Of a stretch of DNA of 36,353 bases, positions 8,593-15,361 are shown piece after piece (position 1 is the first letter of the stretch; every line of letters starts with the position of its first letter). Below the pieces are notes generated by a model, which saw only the letters and a program-made list of their open reading frames with translations, was not told where the DNA came from and did not search any database. The position numbers and the translations under genes are program-made. Location: positions 1 to 36,353 of the forward strand of contig JARLGZ010000019.1 in NCBI GenBank assembly GCA_031292515.1, read 5' to 3'. The stretch comes from Puia sp. (GTDB lineage Bacteria > Bacteroidota > Bacteroidia > Chitinophagales > Chitinophagaceae).

Positions 8593-9440
8593 CCCAGCTC
8601 TGCAAGATCGTCCATCTTTTTGGCCAGGCGGGTCTTGCCATTTGAGAGAACGTATAGCCTGTCGGCACAACTCACGATAGGGCGGTAGAGATGGTCTGTG
8701 ATGAGGATCCCCTTGTGTTTTTTTTCTTCGGCCAGTATTTCAATCATGGTATCCACATGCAGGGGCATGAGATGGGAGAAGGGTTCGTCGAGCATCGCGA
8801 ACCGGGAGGGGGACCTGGCGATCAGGTAGACTTCGGTGAGGCGTCTCTGCCCGCCTGACAACTGCCTGATGCGGGATCGGTATAGCCGGCTGAATTCGGG
8901 GAATCTTTTTTCAAAGTCTCCGAAGTCGAGACCGAAGTCGGGAAACAACCTTTTCAGGGTCAGGGATCCGGGGATGAAATGAAATTGCGGAAGGTAGACG
9001 AGCAGGTCCGGGCGTTTAAAGGCTTTTGGATAGGATTGGTGGTCTATACGGATAGATTTCGTTTCGACGGGCAGGCTGCCGTAAATAATATTCATGAGGC
9101 AGGTCTTGCCTTGCCCATTTCTGCCGAGCAACCCGGTGATCCTTCCGGTCTCGCAAAGCAAATAGATGTCTTGAAGGATTTTCCGCTCTCCGAATTGCAG
9201 TTGGATACCATCGGCTTCGAGCTTATGGGAGGCGACAGGCGGCGGAGGGGGGCCTGCCGGAGGAACCTCCGGAGGGACGGTCGGGGGAATTGTTGGAGGA
9301 GCTGCCGGAGGGACGGTTGGAGGGGTGGCAGGAGGGGCGTCCGGGGGAATTGTCGGAGGAATGCCCGGAGCCGTTGTCGGAAGGATGGTTGGAAGAGTTG
9401 TCAACGGGGTTGGCGAGATCGGCGGGGTCGGCGAGATCAT
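8574..9440 (-). CDS. ABC transporter ATP-binding protein with proline-rich N-terminal extension
   Basis: This 288-residue protein is an ABC ATPase that should power transport, or a related membrane process, with the small membrane protein encoded just upstream. The nucleotide-binding domain runs from about residue 72 to the end. Walker A is GRNGQGKT (106-113), the signature is LSGGQ (194-198), Walker B is FAMLDE (214-219) and the H-loop His is 250. All motifs are intact. The first ~70 residues are abnormal for the family: nine successive PPxx tetrapeptides (28-63) followed by a run of prolines. They are encoded by a 12-nt repeat, and the ATG at 9440 is the only ATG ahead of the domain. The gene starts 9 nt after the preceding stop codon, so the two are co-transcribed. 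Its last codons overlap the convergent FAD oxidoreductase gene by 19 nt. The transported substrate cannot be inferred. Confidence 0.85.
   Translation of the reverse strand: MISPTPPISPTPLTTLPTILPTTAPGIPPTIPPDAPPATPPTVPPAAPPTIPPTVPPEVPPAGPPPPPVASHKLEADGIQLQFGERKILQDIYLLCETGRITGLLGRNGQGKTCLMNIIYGSLPVETKSIRIDHQSYPKAFKRPDLLVYLPQFHFIPGSLTLKRLFPDFGLDFGDFEKRFPEFSRLYRSRIRQLSGGQRRLTEVYLIARSPSRFAMLDEPFSHLMPLHVDTMIEILAEEKKHKGILITDHLYRPIVSCADRLYVLSNGKTRLAKKMDDLAELGYLPVD
9250..9360 (-). repeat. 12-nt in-frame repeat encoding PPxx units
   Basis: About nine degenerate 12-nt units (GGAGGnnnnnCC-like on the plus strand) encode nine consecutive Pro-Pro-x-x tetrapeptides in the ABC ATPase N-terminus. Flanking sequence on both sides is similarly GGx-rich. 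Confidence 0.7.
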
Positions 9441-9449
9441 GGGGGACGG

Positions 9450-9713
9450 TTAAATGGGTTTGAAAAATTTGTGGACCTGGATTAACCCGAAAAGAAAAAG
9501 AGACAGATCGAACCCGAGGGTCGTGGTCCACAAAAACGTCTTTGAGACCCCGAGGTTCAGGTAATAATAGAATTCCTCCTTTTTATATTGCTCCGTGAAA
9601 TACCAGACGAGCGCCAGGGTGGCGATCTTAAACCAGAAGAGGACCGCAAAAATGCGATTGCCATACTCCCCGAAAAGAAAGGCGCACGCGAGCGTGACGA
9701 GAAGGTTGAGCAA
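9450..9713 (-). CDS. Small integral membrane protein, putative ABC partner
   Basis: This is a small hydrophobic protein with about two to three membrane segments, 87 residues from a TTG at 9713. The frame stays open without an ATG or GTG up to 9776, and the upstream residues (…RKTIRLLLTFYGNFFL) look like a natural basic-plus-hydrophobic membrane-protein N-terminus. The true start is therefore probably a rarer codon (CTG at 9767 or ATT at 9776), giving about 105-109 residues; the TTG start would cut into a membrane helix. It lies directly ahead of the ABC ATPase with a 9-nt gap, so it is likely the membrane half, or part of it, of that system. An inverted repeat (9770-9802) overlaps the possible start region. 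I do not recognise a named family. Confidence 0.6.
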   Translation of the reverse strand: MLNLLVTLACAFLFGEYGNRIFAVLFWFKIATLALVWYFTEQYKKEEFYYYLNLGVSKTFLWTTTLGFDLSLFLFGLIQVHKFFKPI

Positions 9714-9769
9714 GAAGAAGTTGCCATAGAAGGTAAGCAGGAGTCGTATGGTTTTGCGCAGCTTCAGGT

Positions 9770-9802
9770 TTGCAATCTATTGATTCCGTTCATGGATTGC
9801 AA
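9770..9802. promoter_or_regulatory. Inverted repeat TTGCAATC-N17-GATTGCAA, possible operator
   Basis: Two perfect 8-bp arms (9770-9777 and 9795-9802) are separated by 17 nt. They lie just upstream of, or over, the presumed start of the small membrane protein and the ABC ATPase. The layout fits a dimeric repressor site or a hairpin in the 5' leader. No regulator gene is adjacent. Confidence 0.4.
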
Positions 9803-9870
9803 GCTCCTTTCCGTCAATTAGCGTCGATTTAAGTAATTTTTAAGGTTTATATTTAAGATCTGTTCAAATG

Positions 9871-9976
9871 TCCTGAGACAAAATATCCTGAGACAATAAA
9901 AAAGCAAACTATGCCAAAGATGACTCTGCACAAGATCACTCAACACAAAATGACTCAACACAAGAAGACTCTACAT
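9871..9976 (+). repeat. 15-nt repeats across the leader and first codons of the Nif3-like gene
   Basis: TCCTGAGACAAWAWA occurs at 9871-9885 and again at 9886-9900. In the coding region four 15-nt units (9917-9931, 9932-9946, 9947-9961, 9962-9976) encode K-x-T-x-H pentapeptides. The stretch around the ATG between them is weakly similar to the coding units. Confidence 0.8.
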
Positions 9977-10969
9977 AAATTGGGGAGGAGGGATTTTGTA
10001 GGCGGTGTGCTGGCGGCGCTGGGAGCTGCTGCTTTTTCGCCCCTACAGGGATTGGCTGCAGGCGAGTCCCTGTTGTCTCCGGGAGGGGCTGAGGGAACTC
10101 AGGGGGCTGTTGGGACTGGTGGGTTTGGCTTTGCCGGGGCGCGGGAGAGCGGGATTCCCAAAGGGCCCGGAGGGCCGGAGGCGCTTACCATCCGGCAGGT
10201 GATTGACCTGATCCTGGCAAAAATACCCGGGGCGCCATTTCCGCAGACCGTCGATACGATCAAGGCGGGCAACCCCGATCAGCCGGTGAAGGGGATCGTC
10301 ACCACGATGTTTGCCACCGATGCGGTGATTGCCGATGCGATCCGGCTGAATGCCAATTTCATCATCGCGCATGAGCCGACGTATTATAACCACCTGGACC
10401 AGACGGAGTGGCTGGCGGGTGATCCGGTATACCAGTATAAAAAGGATCTGCTGGAAAAACATGGAATCGTCGTCTGGCGCTTTCACGATTCCTGGCATTC
10501 GCACCGGCCCGATGGTATCCTGATGGGGGTGCTGGTAGCTATGGGATGGGATAAATATTACGATGCTTCAAAGCCTCATATAGTCAGTATTCCGCCGGCT
10601 TCTTTGGAGAATATTATTAGAACGGCCAAACAGGGGTTAGGCATCGAAAAGGTAAAGGTCATCGGAGACCTGTCGCAGGTCTGTAAGCGCATCCTGATGA
10701 TGCCGGGGGCCGCGGGCGGGACAGCGCAGATAAAGGCCATCCGGGCTGAGGAGCCGGACCTGCTGTTGTGCGGGGAACTCAACGAGTGGGAGACGAGCGA
10801 ATATATCAGGGATTTTCGTTATCAAGGCGGTAAGACGGCCCTGGTCGATCTGGGGCATTCTGTGAGCGAGGAGCCGGGGATGGAATGGCTGGTATCCTGG
10901 CTGGAGCCAAAGGTGCCCGGTGTAAGGGTGACGCATGTGCCTTCCGGCGAAGCGTTCCGCTTTCTCTGA
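9911..10969 (+). CDS. Tat-exported Nif3-like dinuclear-metal protein
   Basis: This 352-residue protein belongs to the Nif3/GTP cyclohydrolase I type 2-like family, in which a hexamer carries a two-metal site of unclear biochemical role. The fold covers residues about 90-352. Metal-site signatures are IIAHEPTYY (151-159, His154 and Glu155), 'FHDSWHSHRPD' (191-201), 'LLLCGELNEWE' and 'DLGHSVSEEPGMEWL' near the C-terminus. Unlike typical cytoplasmic Nif3 proteins, it has a twin-arginine signal, GRRDFVGG (25-32), followed by an Ala-rich hydrophobic core ending near residue 50, so export by the Tat pathway is predicted. Ahead of the Tat motif are four pentapeptide repeats (K-x-T-x-H, residues 3-22) encoded by 15-nt repeats, and a Gly-rich linker (55-88) follows the signal. 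The ATG at 9911 is the only start that keeps the repeats; the TTG at 9980 lies just before the twin arginines and is a possible alternative. Confidence 0.85.
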   Translation: MPKMTLHKITQHKMTQHKKTLHKLGRRDFVGGVLAALGAAAFSPLQGLAAGESLLSPGGAEGTQGAVGTGGFGFAGARESGIPKGPGGPEALTIRQVIDLILAKIPGAPFPQTVDTIKAGNPDQPVKGIVTTMFATDAVIADAIRLNANFIIAHEPTYYNHLDQTEWLAGDPVYQYKKDLLEKHGIVVWRFHDSWHSHRPDGILMGVLVAMGWDKYYDASKPHIVSIPPASLENIIRTAKQGLGIEKVKVIGDLSQVCKRILMMPGAAGGTAQIKAIRAEEPDLLLCGELNEWETSEYIRDFRYQGGKTALVDLGHSVSEEPGMEWLVSWLEPKVPGVRVTHVPSGEAFRFL

Positions 10970-11068
10970 GGCGGGATATACTGAGAGGCGGGATGTACAG
11001 TGATGCGAGATGTACTGTGAAGCGCGAGTCTGTCTGAGGCGGGAGTTTCTCTGAAGTGGTGGGTATAA
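10967..11068 (+). repeat. 17-nt degenerate tandem repeat, about 6 units
   Basis: Units start at 10967, 10982, 11001, 11018, 11035 and 11052 with lengths 15, 19, 17, 17, 17 and about 17 nt. All begin TGA followed by a GCGGGA-like core. The first TGA is the stop codon of the Nif3-like gene. Confidence 0.8.
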
Positions 11069-11113
11069 GAGATTGGTGTCTGAAGCAAATCGTGAAACTC
11101 CAAAAAACTGGTG

Positions 11114-11153
11114 AAAAAAAGAGGGTGTCTTCCTGTCAGGAGACACCCTCTTT
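11114..11153 (-). terminator. Intrinsic terminator of the aconitase gene
   Basis: A perfect 13-bp stem pairs 11118-11130 with 11141-11153 around a 10-nt loop. On the minus strand it is followed by a run of seven Ts (complement of 11114-11120). It lies 17 nt beyond the aconitase stop codon. Confidence 0.92.
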
Positions 11154-11170
11154 CTGCTTCGGGGCCTTTA

Positions 11171-13441
11171 TTATTTTGCGTTGGCGAACTCAGAGCGGAT
11201 CACGTTCAGTGCTCCGCCGGCCTTGAACCAGGCGATCTGGGGTTCGTTATAGGTATGGTTCAGCGTTATGGAGTCTTTGCTGCCGTCCTTATGATTCAGG
11301 ACAACCGTGATCGGTTTGCCGGGAGCAAATTGGGCCAGACCGGTGATATCGATGCTGTCGTCTTCCTGCACCTTGTCATAGTCTTCCTTATTGGCGAAAG
11401 TGAGAGCCAGCATCCCTTGCTTTTTCAGGTTGGTCTCGTGTATGCGGGCAAAACTCCTTACGATGATGGCGCGTACGCCGAGATGGCGTGGTTCCATTGC
11501 CGCGTGTTCGCGGGAGGAGCCTTCCCCGTAGTTTTCGTCGCCAACGACGACGGAGCCGATGCCGGCGGCTTTGTAGGCCCGGGCCGTTGCGGGCACGGGA
11601 CCGTACTGACCTGTCAGCTCATTTTTTACGGAGTCGGTCTTTTCGTTGAAGTAGTTTACGGCGCCGATCAGCATATTGTTGGAGATATTGTCCAGGTGGC
11701 CGCGGAATTTCAGCCAGGGACCCGCCATCGAGATATGATCGGTGGTACACTTGCCTTTGGCTTTGATCAGGAGCTTTAGTCCTTTCAGATCGGTGCCTTC
11801 CCAGGCGGCAAAAGGCTCCAGCAATTGCAGGCGTTGAGAGTCTTCTTTAACGACTACCTGGACGCTTTTGCCGTCTTTTGCGGGCGCCTGGTAGCCGGCG
11901 TCGTCGACGGAGAAGCCTTTGGGGGGTAATTCGACCCCGGTCGGCTCGTCCAGCATGACTTCCTGGCCTTTTTCGTTTTTCAGCTTGTCTTTGAGGGGGT
12001 TAAAGGTCAGGCTGCCGGCGATGGCGAAGGCCGTCACTATTTCCGGGGAGGCGACGAAGGCGTGGGTGCTTGCCAGCCCGTCGTTGCGTTTGGCGAAATT
12101 CCTGTTGAACGAGGTGATGATCGAGTTTTTGCGATTAGGGTCGTCGATATGACGGGCCCATTGCCCGATGCAGGGGCCGCAGGCGTTGGCCAGGACTACC
12201 CCGCCGATCTGGTCGAAGGTCTTCAGGAAACCGTCTTTTTCGATGGTGAAGCGAACCTGTTCGGAACCTGGGGTTATTGTAAATTCCGCCTTGGTTTTCA
12301 AGTTTTTATCGATAGCCTGCTGCGCGAGGGAAGCGGAGCGGCTGATGTCCTCGTAGGAGGAGTTGGTACAGGACCCGATCAGGGCTACTTCCAGGCGTTC
12401 AGGCCAGTTATTGGTCTTTACGGCCTCTGCAAATTTGCTGATAGGCCAGGCCAGATCCGGCGTAAAGGGGCCGTTGACATAGGGCTCGAGGGTCGACAGG
12501 TCGAGTTCGAGCACCTGGTCGTAGTATTTCTTTGGATCCTCGTATATTTCTTTGTCGGGGCGGAGATAGTCCCTGATGCCGTCTGCCAGCACGGCCACTT
12601 CCTCACGGCCTGTTGCCTTGAGATAAGCGGACATTTTGCCGTCATAACCGAAGAGGGAGCAGGTTGCGCCGATTTCGGCGCCCATGTTGCAGATGGTGCC
12701 TTTCCCGGTGGCGCTGAGGCTGTCGGCGCCTTCCCCAAAATATTCGACAATGGCGCCGGTGCCGCCTTTGACCGTCAGCTGGCCGGCTACCCACAGGATG
12801 ATATCCTTGGAAGAGGTCCAGCCGCTCAGCCGGCCTGTCAGTTTCACGCCGATCAATTTTGGCATTTTCAGTTCCCAGGGAAGACCTGCCATCACATCGA
12901 CGGCATCCGCTCCGCCTACACCGATGGCGATCATCCCGAGACCGCCCGCATTGGGGGTGTGGGAATCCGTTCCGATCATCATACCCCCGGGGAAAGCGTA
13001 GTTTTCCAGCACTACCTGGTGGATGATGCCGGCTCCGGGTTTCCAGAACCCGATTCCGTATTTATTGGAGATGGAGGCCAGGAAATCATAGACTTCTTTA
13101 TTGGTATCCAGGGCGGCATTCAGATCGGCGACGGCACCGGTCCTGGCCTGGATAAGATGGTCGCAATGGACCGTGGAGGGAACGGCTACGGTAGCGCGTC
13201 CGCAGGTCATGAATTGCAATAACGCCATCTGGGCGGTGGCGTCCTGCATGGCAACGCGGTCCGGTGCAAAATCCACGTAGTCTTTTCCACGCTCATAAGC
13301 CTTCGCTGCGGGAGCGTAAAGGTGGGCATACAATATTTTTTCTGCTAATGTGAGGGGCTTGCCCACCAGCTTGCGGGCCGAATCTACCCTGGCAGGCATC
13401 TCTGCGTATAGTTTTTTAATAAGATCCAGATCGAAAACCAT
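11171..13441 (-). CDS. acn: Aconitate hydratase
   Basis: This is a TCA-cycle enzyme interconverting citrate and isocitrate through cis-aconitate, in the cytoplasm. The 756-residue length and sequence match the mitochondrial-type aconitases of Bacteroidetes. The three [4Fe-4S] ligands are visible as Cys358 in IGSCTNSS and Cys421 and Cys424 in [10 protein letters not shown], at the same numbers as in the classical mitochondrial enzyme. Substrate-binding motifs include '[16 protein letters not shown]' in domain 1 and '[16 protein letters not shown]' in the C-terminal swivel domain. The ATG at 13441 is preceded by an AT-rich 99-nt region shared with the divergent PspC-like gene, and a strong terminator follows the stop. 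It appears to be a single-gene transcript. No abnormality was seen, and no other TCA gene is adjacent. Confidence 0.97.
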   Translation of the reverse strand: MVFDLDLIKKLYAEMPARVDSARKLVGKPLTLAEKILYAHLYAPAAKAYERGKDYVDFAPDRVAMQDATAQMALLQFMTCGRATVAVPSTVHCDHLIQARTGAVADLNAALDTNKEVYDFLASISNKYGIGFWKPGAGIIHQVVLENYAFPGGMMIGTDSHTPNAGGLGMIAIGVGGADAVDVMAGLPWELKMPKLIGVKLTGRLSGWTSSKDIILWVAGQLTVKGGTGAIVEYFGEGADSLSATGKGTICNMGAEIGATCSLFGYDGKMSAYLKATGREEVAVLADGIRDYLRPDKEIYEDPKKYYDQVLELDLSTLEPYVNGPFTPDLAWPISKFAEAVKTNNWPERLEVALIGSCTNSSYEDISRSASLAQQAIDKNLKTKAEFTITPGSEQVRFTIEKDGFLKTFDQIGGVVLANACGPCIGQWARHIDDPNRKNSIITSFNRNFAKRNDGLASTHAFVASPEIVTAFAIAGSLTFNPLKDKLKNEKGQEVMLDEPTGVELPPKGFSVDDAGYQAPAKDGKSVQVVVKEDSQRLQLLEPFAAWEGTDLKGLKLLIKAKGKCTTDHISMAGPWLKFRGHLDNISNNMLIGAVNYFNEKTDSVKNELTGQYGPVPATARAYKAAGIGSVVVGDENYGEGSSREHAAMEPRHLGVRAIIVRSFARIHETNLKKQGMLALTFANKEDYDKVQEDDSIDITGLAQFAPGKPITVVLNHKDGSKDSITLNHTYNEPQIAWFKAGGALNVIRSEFANAK

Positions 13442-13528
13442 GATATATTATTTTATTGGAGACGCGAAATTACCTAAAAAATACGTTAATGTGAGAATAT
13501 TAACCGGGATGGTTTTGTTGATTTTTTT

Positions 13529-13536
13529 TAAATTAG
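13529..13536 (+). promoter_or_regulatory. -7-like element immediately before the PspC-like gene
   Basis: TAAATTAG differs from TAnnTTTG at one position and ends 4 nt before the ATG at 13541. This is the same spacing as at kdsA, thyA and the redoxin gene, and predicts a leaderless transcript. Confidence 0.45.
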
Positions 13537-13540
13537 CAGT

Positions 13541-13762
13541 ATGAAAAGACTGAAGCAATTCATCGAATGGCAGGCATTTGGTGTGTGCAGAGCGATCGGG
13601 GAGAGAATGGGCATTGCCACTTCCAGGATCCGCACCTGGTTCGTCTATATTTCCTTTTTGACGATGGGCTCTCCGCTCATTATCTATTTTGTGCTGGCTT
13701 TCTGGATGAATATAAAACGGTATATCCTTTCGGCGCGTCGCAATCCAGTGAAATATCTTTGA
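13541..13762 (+). CDS. PspC-domain small membrane protein
   Basis: This 73-residue protein matches the short PspC-like proteins of Bacteroidetes. It has an N-terminal amphipathic part with FGVCRAIGERMGI (18-30), typical of the PspC domain opening (FGVCxxLxxxxG). One strong membrane helix follows, made up of FVYISFLTMGSPLIIYFVLAFWM (about 34-56), and a basic tail. In enterobacteria PspC is a membrane partner of the phage-shock response. Here there is no pspA/pspB neighbour, so a specific role in envelope stress is only a guess. The gene is divergent from aconitase. A degenerate repeat begins at its stop codon. The start is fixed by the ATG directly after the promoter-like element. Confidence 0.85.
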   Translation: MKRLKQFIEWQAFGVCRAIGERMGIATSRIRTWFVYISFLTMGSPLIIYFVLAFWMNIKRYILSARRNPVKYL

Positions 13763-13901
13763 TTCCGGATATGTCGGTCTGCCGTTACCTCTGATCCCGG
13801 ATGATTGTTGTGCTGTTGCCTTTTGTTCCGGCTATTTATTCCAGCTATGCCGTTGTACCGTTATCTCTGATTCCAGCTGCGCCGTTGCATCACTGGTCCG
13901 G
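13760..13901 (+). repeat. Degenerate repeat, TGATTCCGG-type units
   Basis: Units start at 13760, 13792, 13824, 13868 and 13894. The first two are 32 nt; later ones are longer or shorter. Each starts TGATTCC, TGATCCC, TGTTCC or TGGTCC and contains GCCGTT. The first TGA is the stop codon of the PspC-like gene. Confidence 0.65.
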
Positions 13902-13940
13902 GGTCTATCCGAATTTAGCGATACCGTATTGCTTTTTTTG

Positions 13941-13948
13941 TAACTTAC
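13941..13948 (+). promoter_or_regulatory. -7-like element before the AraC-type gene
   Basis: TAACTTAC matches TAnnTTTG except for the last two bases and follows a T/G-rich stretch. The predicted start site is near 13954, about 11 nt before the TTG start codon. Confidence 0.35.
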
Positions 13949-13964
13949 AGGAAATGTCCCGTCC

Positions 13965-14957
13965 TTGTTCCAGTTTGATTATTCTTATACGGACTACGAG
14001 CAGTTCATCAATGATCTGGCTCTAAGGCTCCATACGCCGGTGAAGAAAAATCGTATTGTTTTTCCTGAATCGGTGGCCAGCGGGGACTTCATCTTTGTGA
14101 AATTGTCCAACGGGATACATGTCAACCTCGTCAATCTTACCTTCAACCAGGACTGGCTGGTTCACAGGCGGAAATCGGGCAAGGAGTTTTATACGCTTCG
14201 GTTTCATGAACTTTCGATCCGCGGAGAACTGGAGATCCGGATCGGCAAGGAAAGGATGCATGAATCCGATACCATCAAGGCGGTAGGCTATCTCACCAGT
14301 ACTTTGTCCGATTGGTCTTATCTGGGTACGACCGGTGTGACCTTCAAGGGAATCGATATCCTGCTCAATTCTTCCTGGCTCGCGGGATATCTGGGGATCA
14401 CCAACCTGGATGATGTCTTATCGGCTTACCTCTCGCTGGAGGTGGAAAATGTGAATACGGAACCGCTGGATAACGAATATAAACGACTGATCCAGGAGGT
14501 GATGGATGCAGCCGTTACGGAAGGGCCGATGCGGCTGGCGATCGTGCAGAACCGCATCATGTTGCTGATCGAGCGTTTCTTCCTGCGTCTGTATGAGAGG
14601 AAGAAAAATTCTTTCTTCGATGTCCCCTTGTCAAAAACGGATATCAACCGGATGATGCAAGTGGAGGCGGCGCTGACACGTGATATTTTCGAGCCTGCCC
14701 CGACGATCAGCCAACTGGCGAAGATGGTAAGCGTCAGCGAATCGAAGTTAAAAAAGGATTTTAAGATCGTCTATGGGTCTCCCGTCTATGAATATTTTCA
14801 GAAAGCCCGTATGCAAATAGCGAAGGACAAGCTGCTATCCGGTGATCACTCCGTCAAGGAAGTGGCGATGCAGTTGGGCTACTCCAATCTCAGTAATTTC
14901 ACGATCGCATTTAAAAAAGAATTCGGGCTGTTGCCCAGCAAACTCGTGCATGGCTGA
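13965..14957 (+). CDS. AraC-family transcriptional regulator
   Basis: This 330-residue DNA-binding regulator has an unassigned ~230-residue N-terminal half, probably ligand-sensing, and a C-terminal AraC/XylS double helix-turn-helix (about residues 235-328). The latter includes 'SQLAKMVSVSESKLKKDFK' for the first HTH and 'VKEVAMQLGYSNLSNFTIAF' for the second. The characteristic A-x-x-L-G-Y-S-N-x-S-x-F-x-x-A-F-K-x-x-F-G pattern and the final P-S-K are present. No ATG lies near the N-terminus in this frame: translation appears to begin at TTG 13965 (FQFDYSYTDYEQF…), since the frame is closed upstream at 13941. An out-of-frame ATG at 13954 starts a short 23-codon frame that would compete for initiation. 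The target is unknown; neighbours are a PspC-like gene and convergent kdsA. Confidence 0.88.
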   Translation: MFQFDYSYTDYEQFINDLALRLHTPVKKNRIVFPESVASGDFIFVKLSNGIHVNLVNLTFNQDWLVHRRKSGKEFYTLRFHELSIRGELEIRIGKERMHESDTIKAVGYLTSTLSDWSYLGTTGVTFKGIDILLNSSWLAGYLGITNLDDVLSAYLSLEVENVNTEPLDNEYKRLIQEVMDAAVTEGPMRLAIVQNRIMLLIERFFLRLYERKKNSFFDVPLSKTDINRMMQVEAALTRDIFEPAPTISQLAKMVSVSESKLKKDFKIVYGSPVYEYFQKARMQIAKDKLLSGDHSVKEVAMQLGYSNLSNFTIAFKKEFGLLPSKLVHG

Positions 14958-15114
14958 TGCGGGCAAATTCCCGGTTTGATGGATGGTGATGGGCGCGGAT
15001 GAGTGGCGGGTATCTTTTGGGCGGGTAGCGAATCCGGGCTGAAGAAGCAGGATAAAGGGTTTTTTGCGGCTAACTTTATCTCTTTTGCAGGTATAGAAAT
15101 CTTTCAAACAGCAT

Positions 15115-15122
15115 TATCTTTG
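15115..15122 (+). promoter_or_regulatory. Orphan TATCTTTG promoter-like element
   Basis: This is a perfect match to the Bacteroidetes -7 element TAnnTTTG, pointing into the gene-free region ahead of the convergent kdsA gene. No clear -33 TTG lies at the usual distance, and no protein gene follows in that direction. Confidence 0.4.
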
Positions 15123-15194
15123 CATGGTATTTGTACCGTAACCGTATCTGCCAGCATCCCGTTTTTAATTCCTTTTTTTCCAAGAAAAACCTTT

Positions 15195-15292
15195 GGATCA
15201 CTACCCTGACGAAAATAGCGGATCACTATCCTGACGAAAATTGTGGACTACAAGCCCGTAAAATCTACGATCGCAAACCCTGAGGAAAACAT
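15195..15292 (+). repeat. 25-nt degenerate tandem repeat, 4 units
   Basis: Units lie at 15195-15219, 15220-15244, 15245-15268 and 15269-15292. The first two are nearly identical (GGATCACTAYCCTGACGAAAA…); the last two are increasingly diverged but keep the CCTGA/CCCGT and AAAA core. Confidence 0.7.
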
Positions 15293-15361
15293 AAAGAAAA
15301 CAGAAGAAGACAACCGATTCGTTTTTCCCCTTGCATACTTCCGGGGAACAACCGCCCCCTC

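Larger units (their letters stand above)
14958..15361. other. 404-nt gene-free region between AraC-type gene and kdsA
   Basis: I see no convincing coding region here. It holds TGATGG-rich degenerate sequence just after the AraC stop, an orphan promoter-like TATCTTTG at 15115-15122 pointing right, a 25-nt degenerate repeat (15195-15292), and a weak inverted repeat TTCCCC/GGGGAA (15325-15348) with no T-run. A tiny frame, MVFVP-stop, starts at 15124. The region could hold a small RNA or a decayed gene; neither can be shown. Confidence 0.5.

Noticed and set aside
12062-13222. 386-codon plus-strand frame opposite aconitase
   Set aside because: Aconitase is certain on the minus strand; this is a long antisense frame produced by codon bias.
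15325-15348. Terminator hairpin next to kdsA
   Set aside because: Only a six-bp stem with a 12-nt loop and no T-run in either direction.
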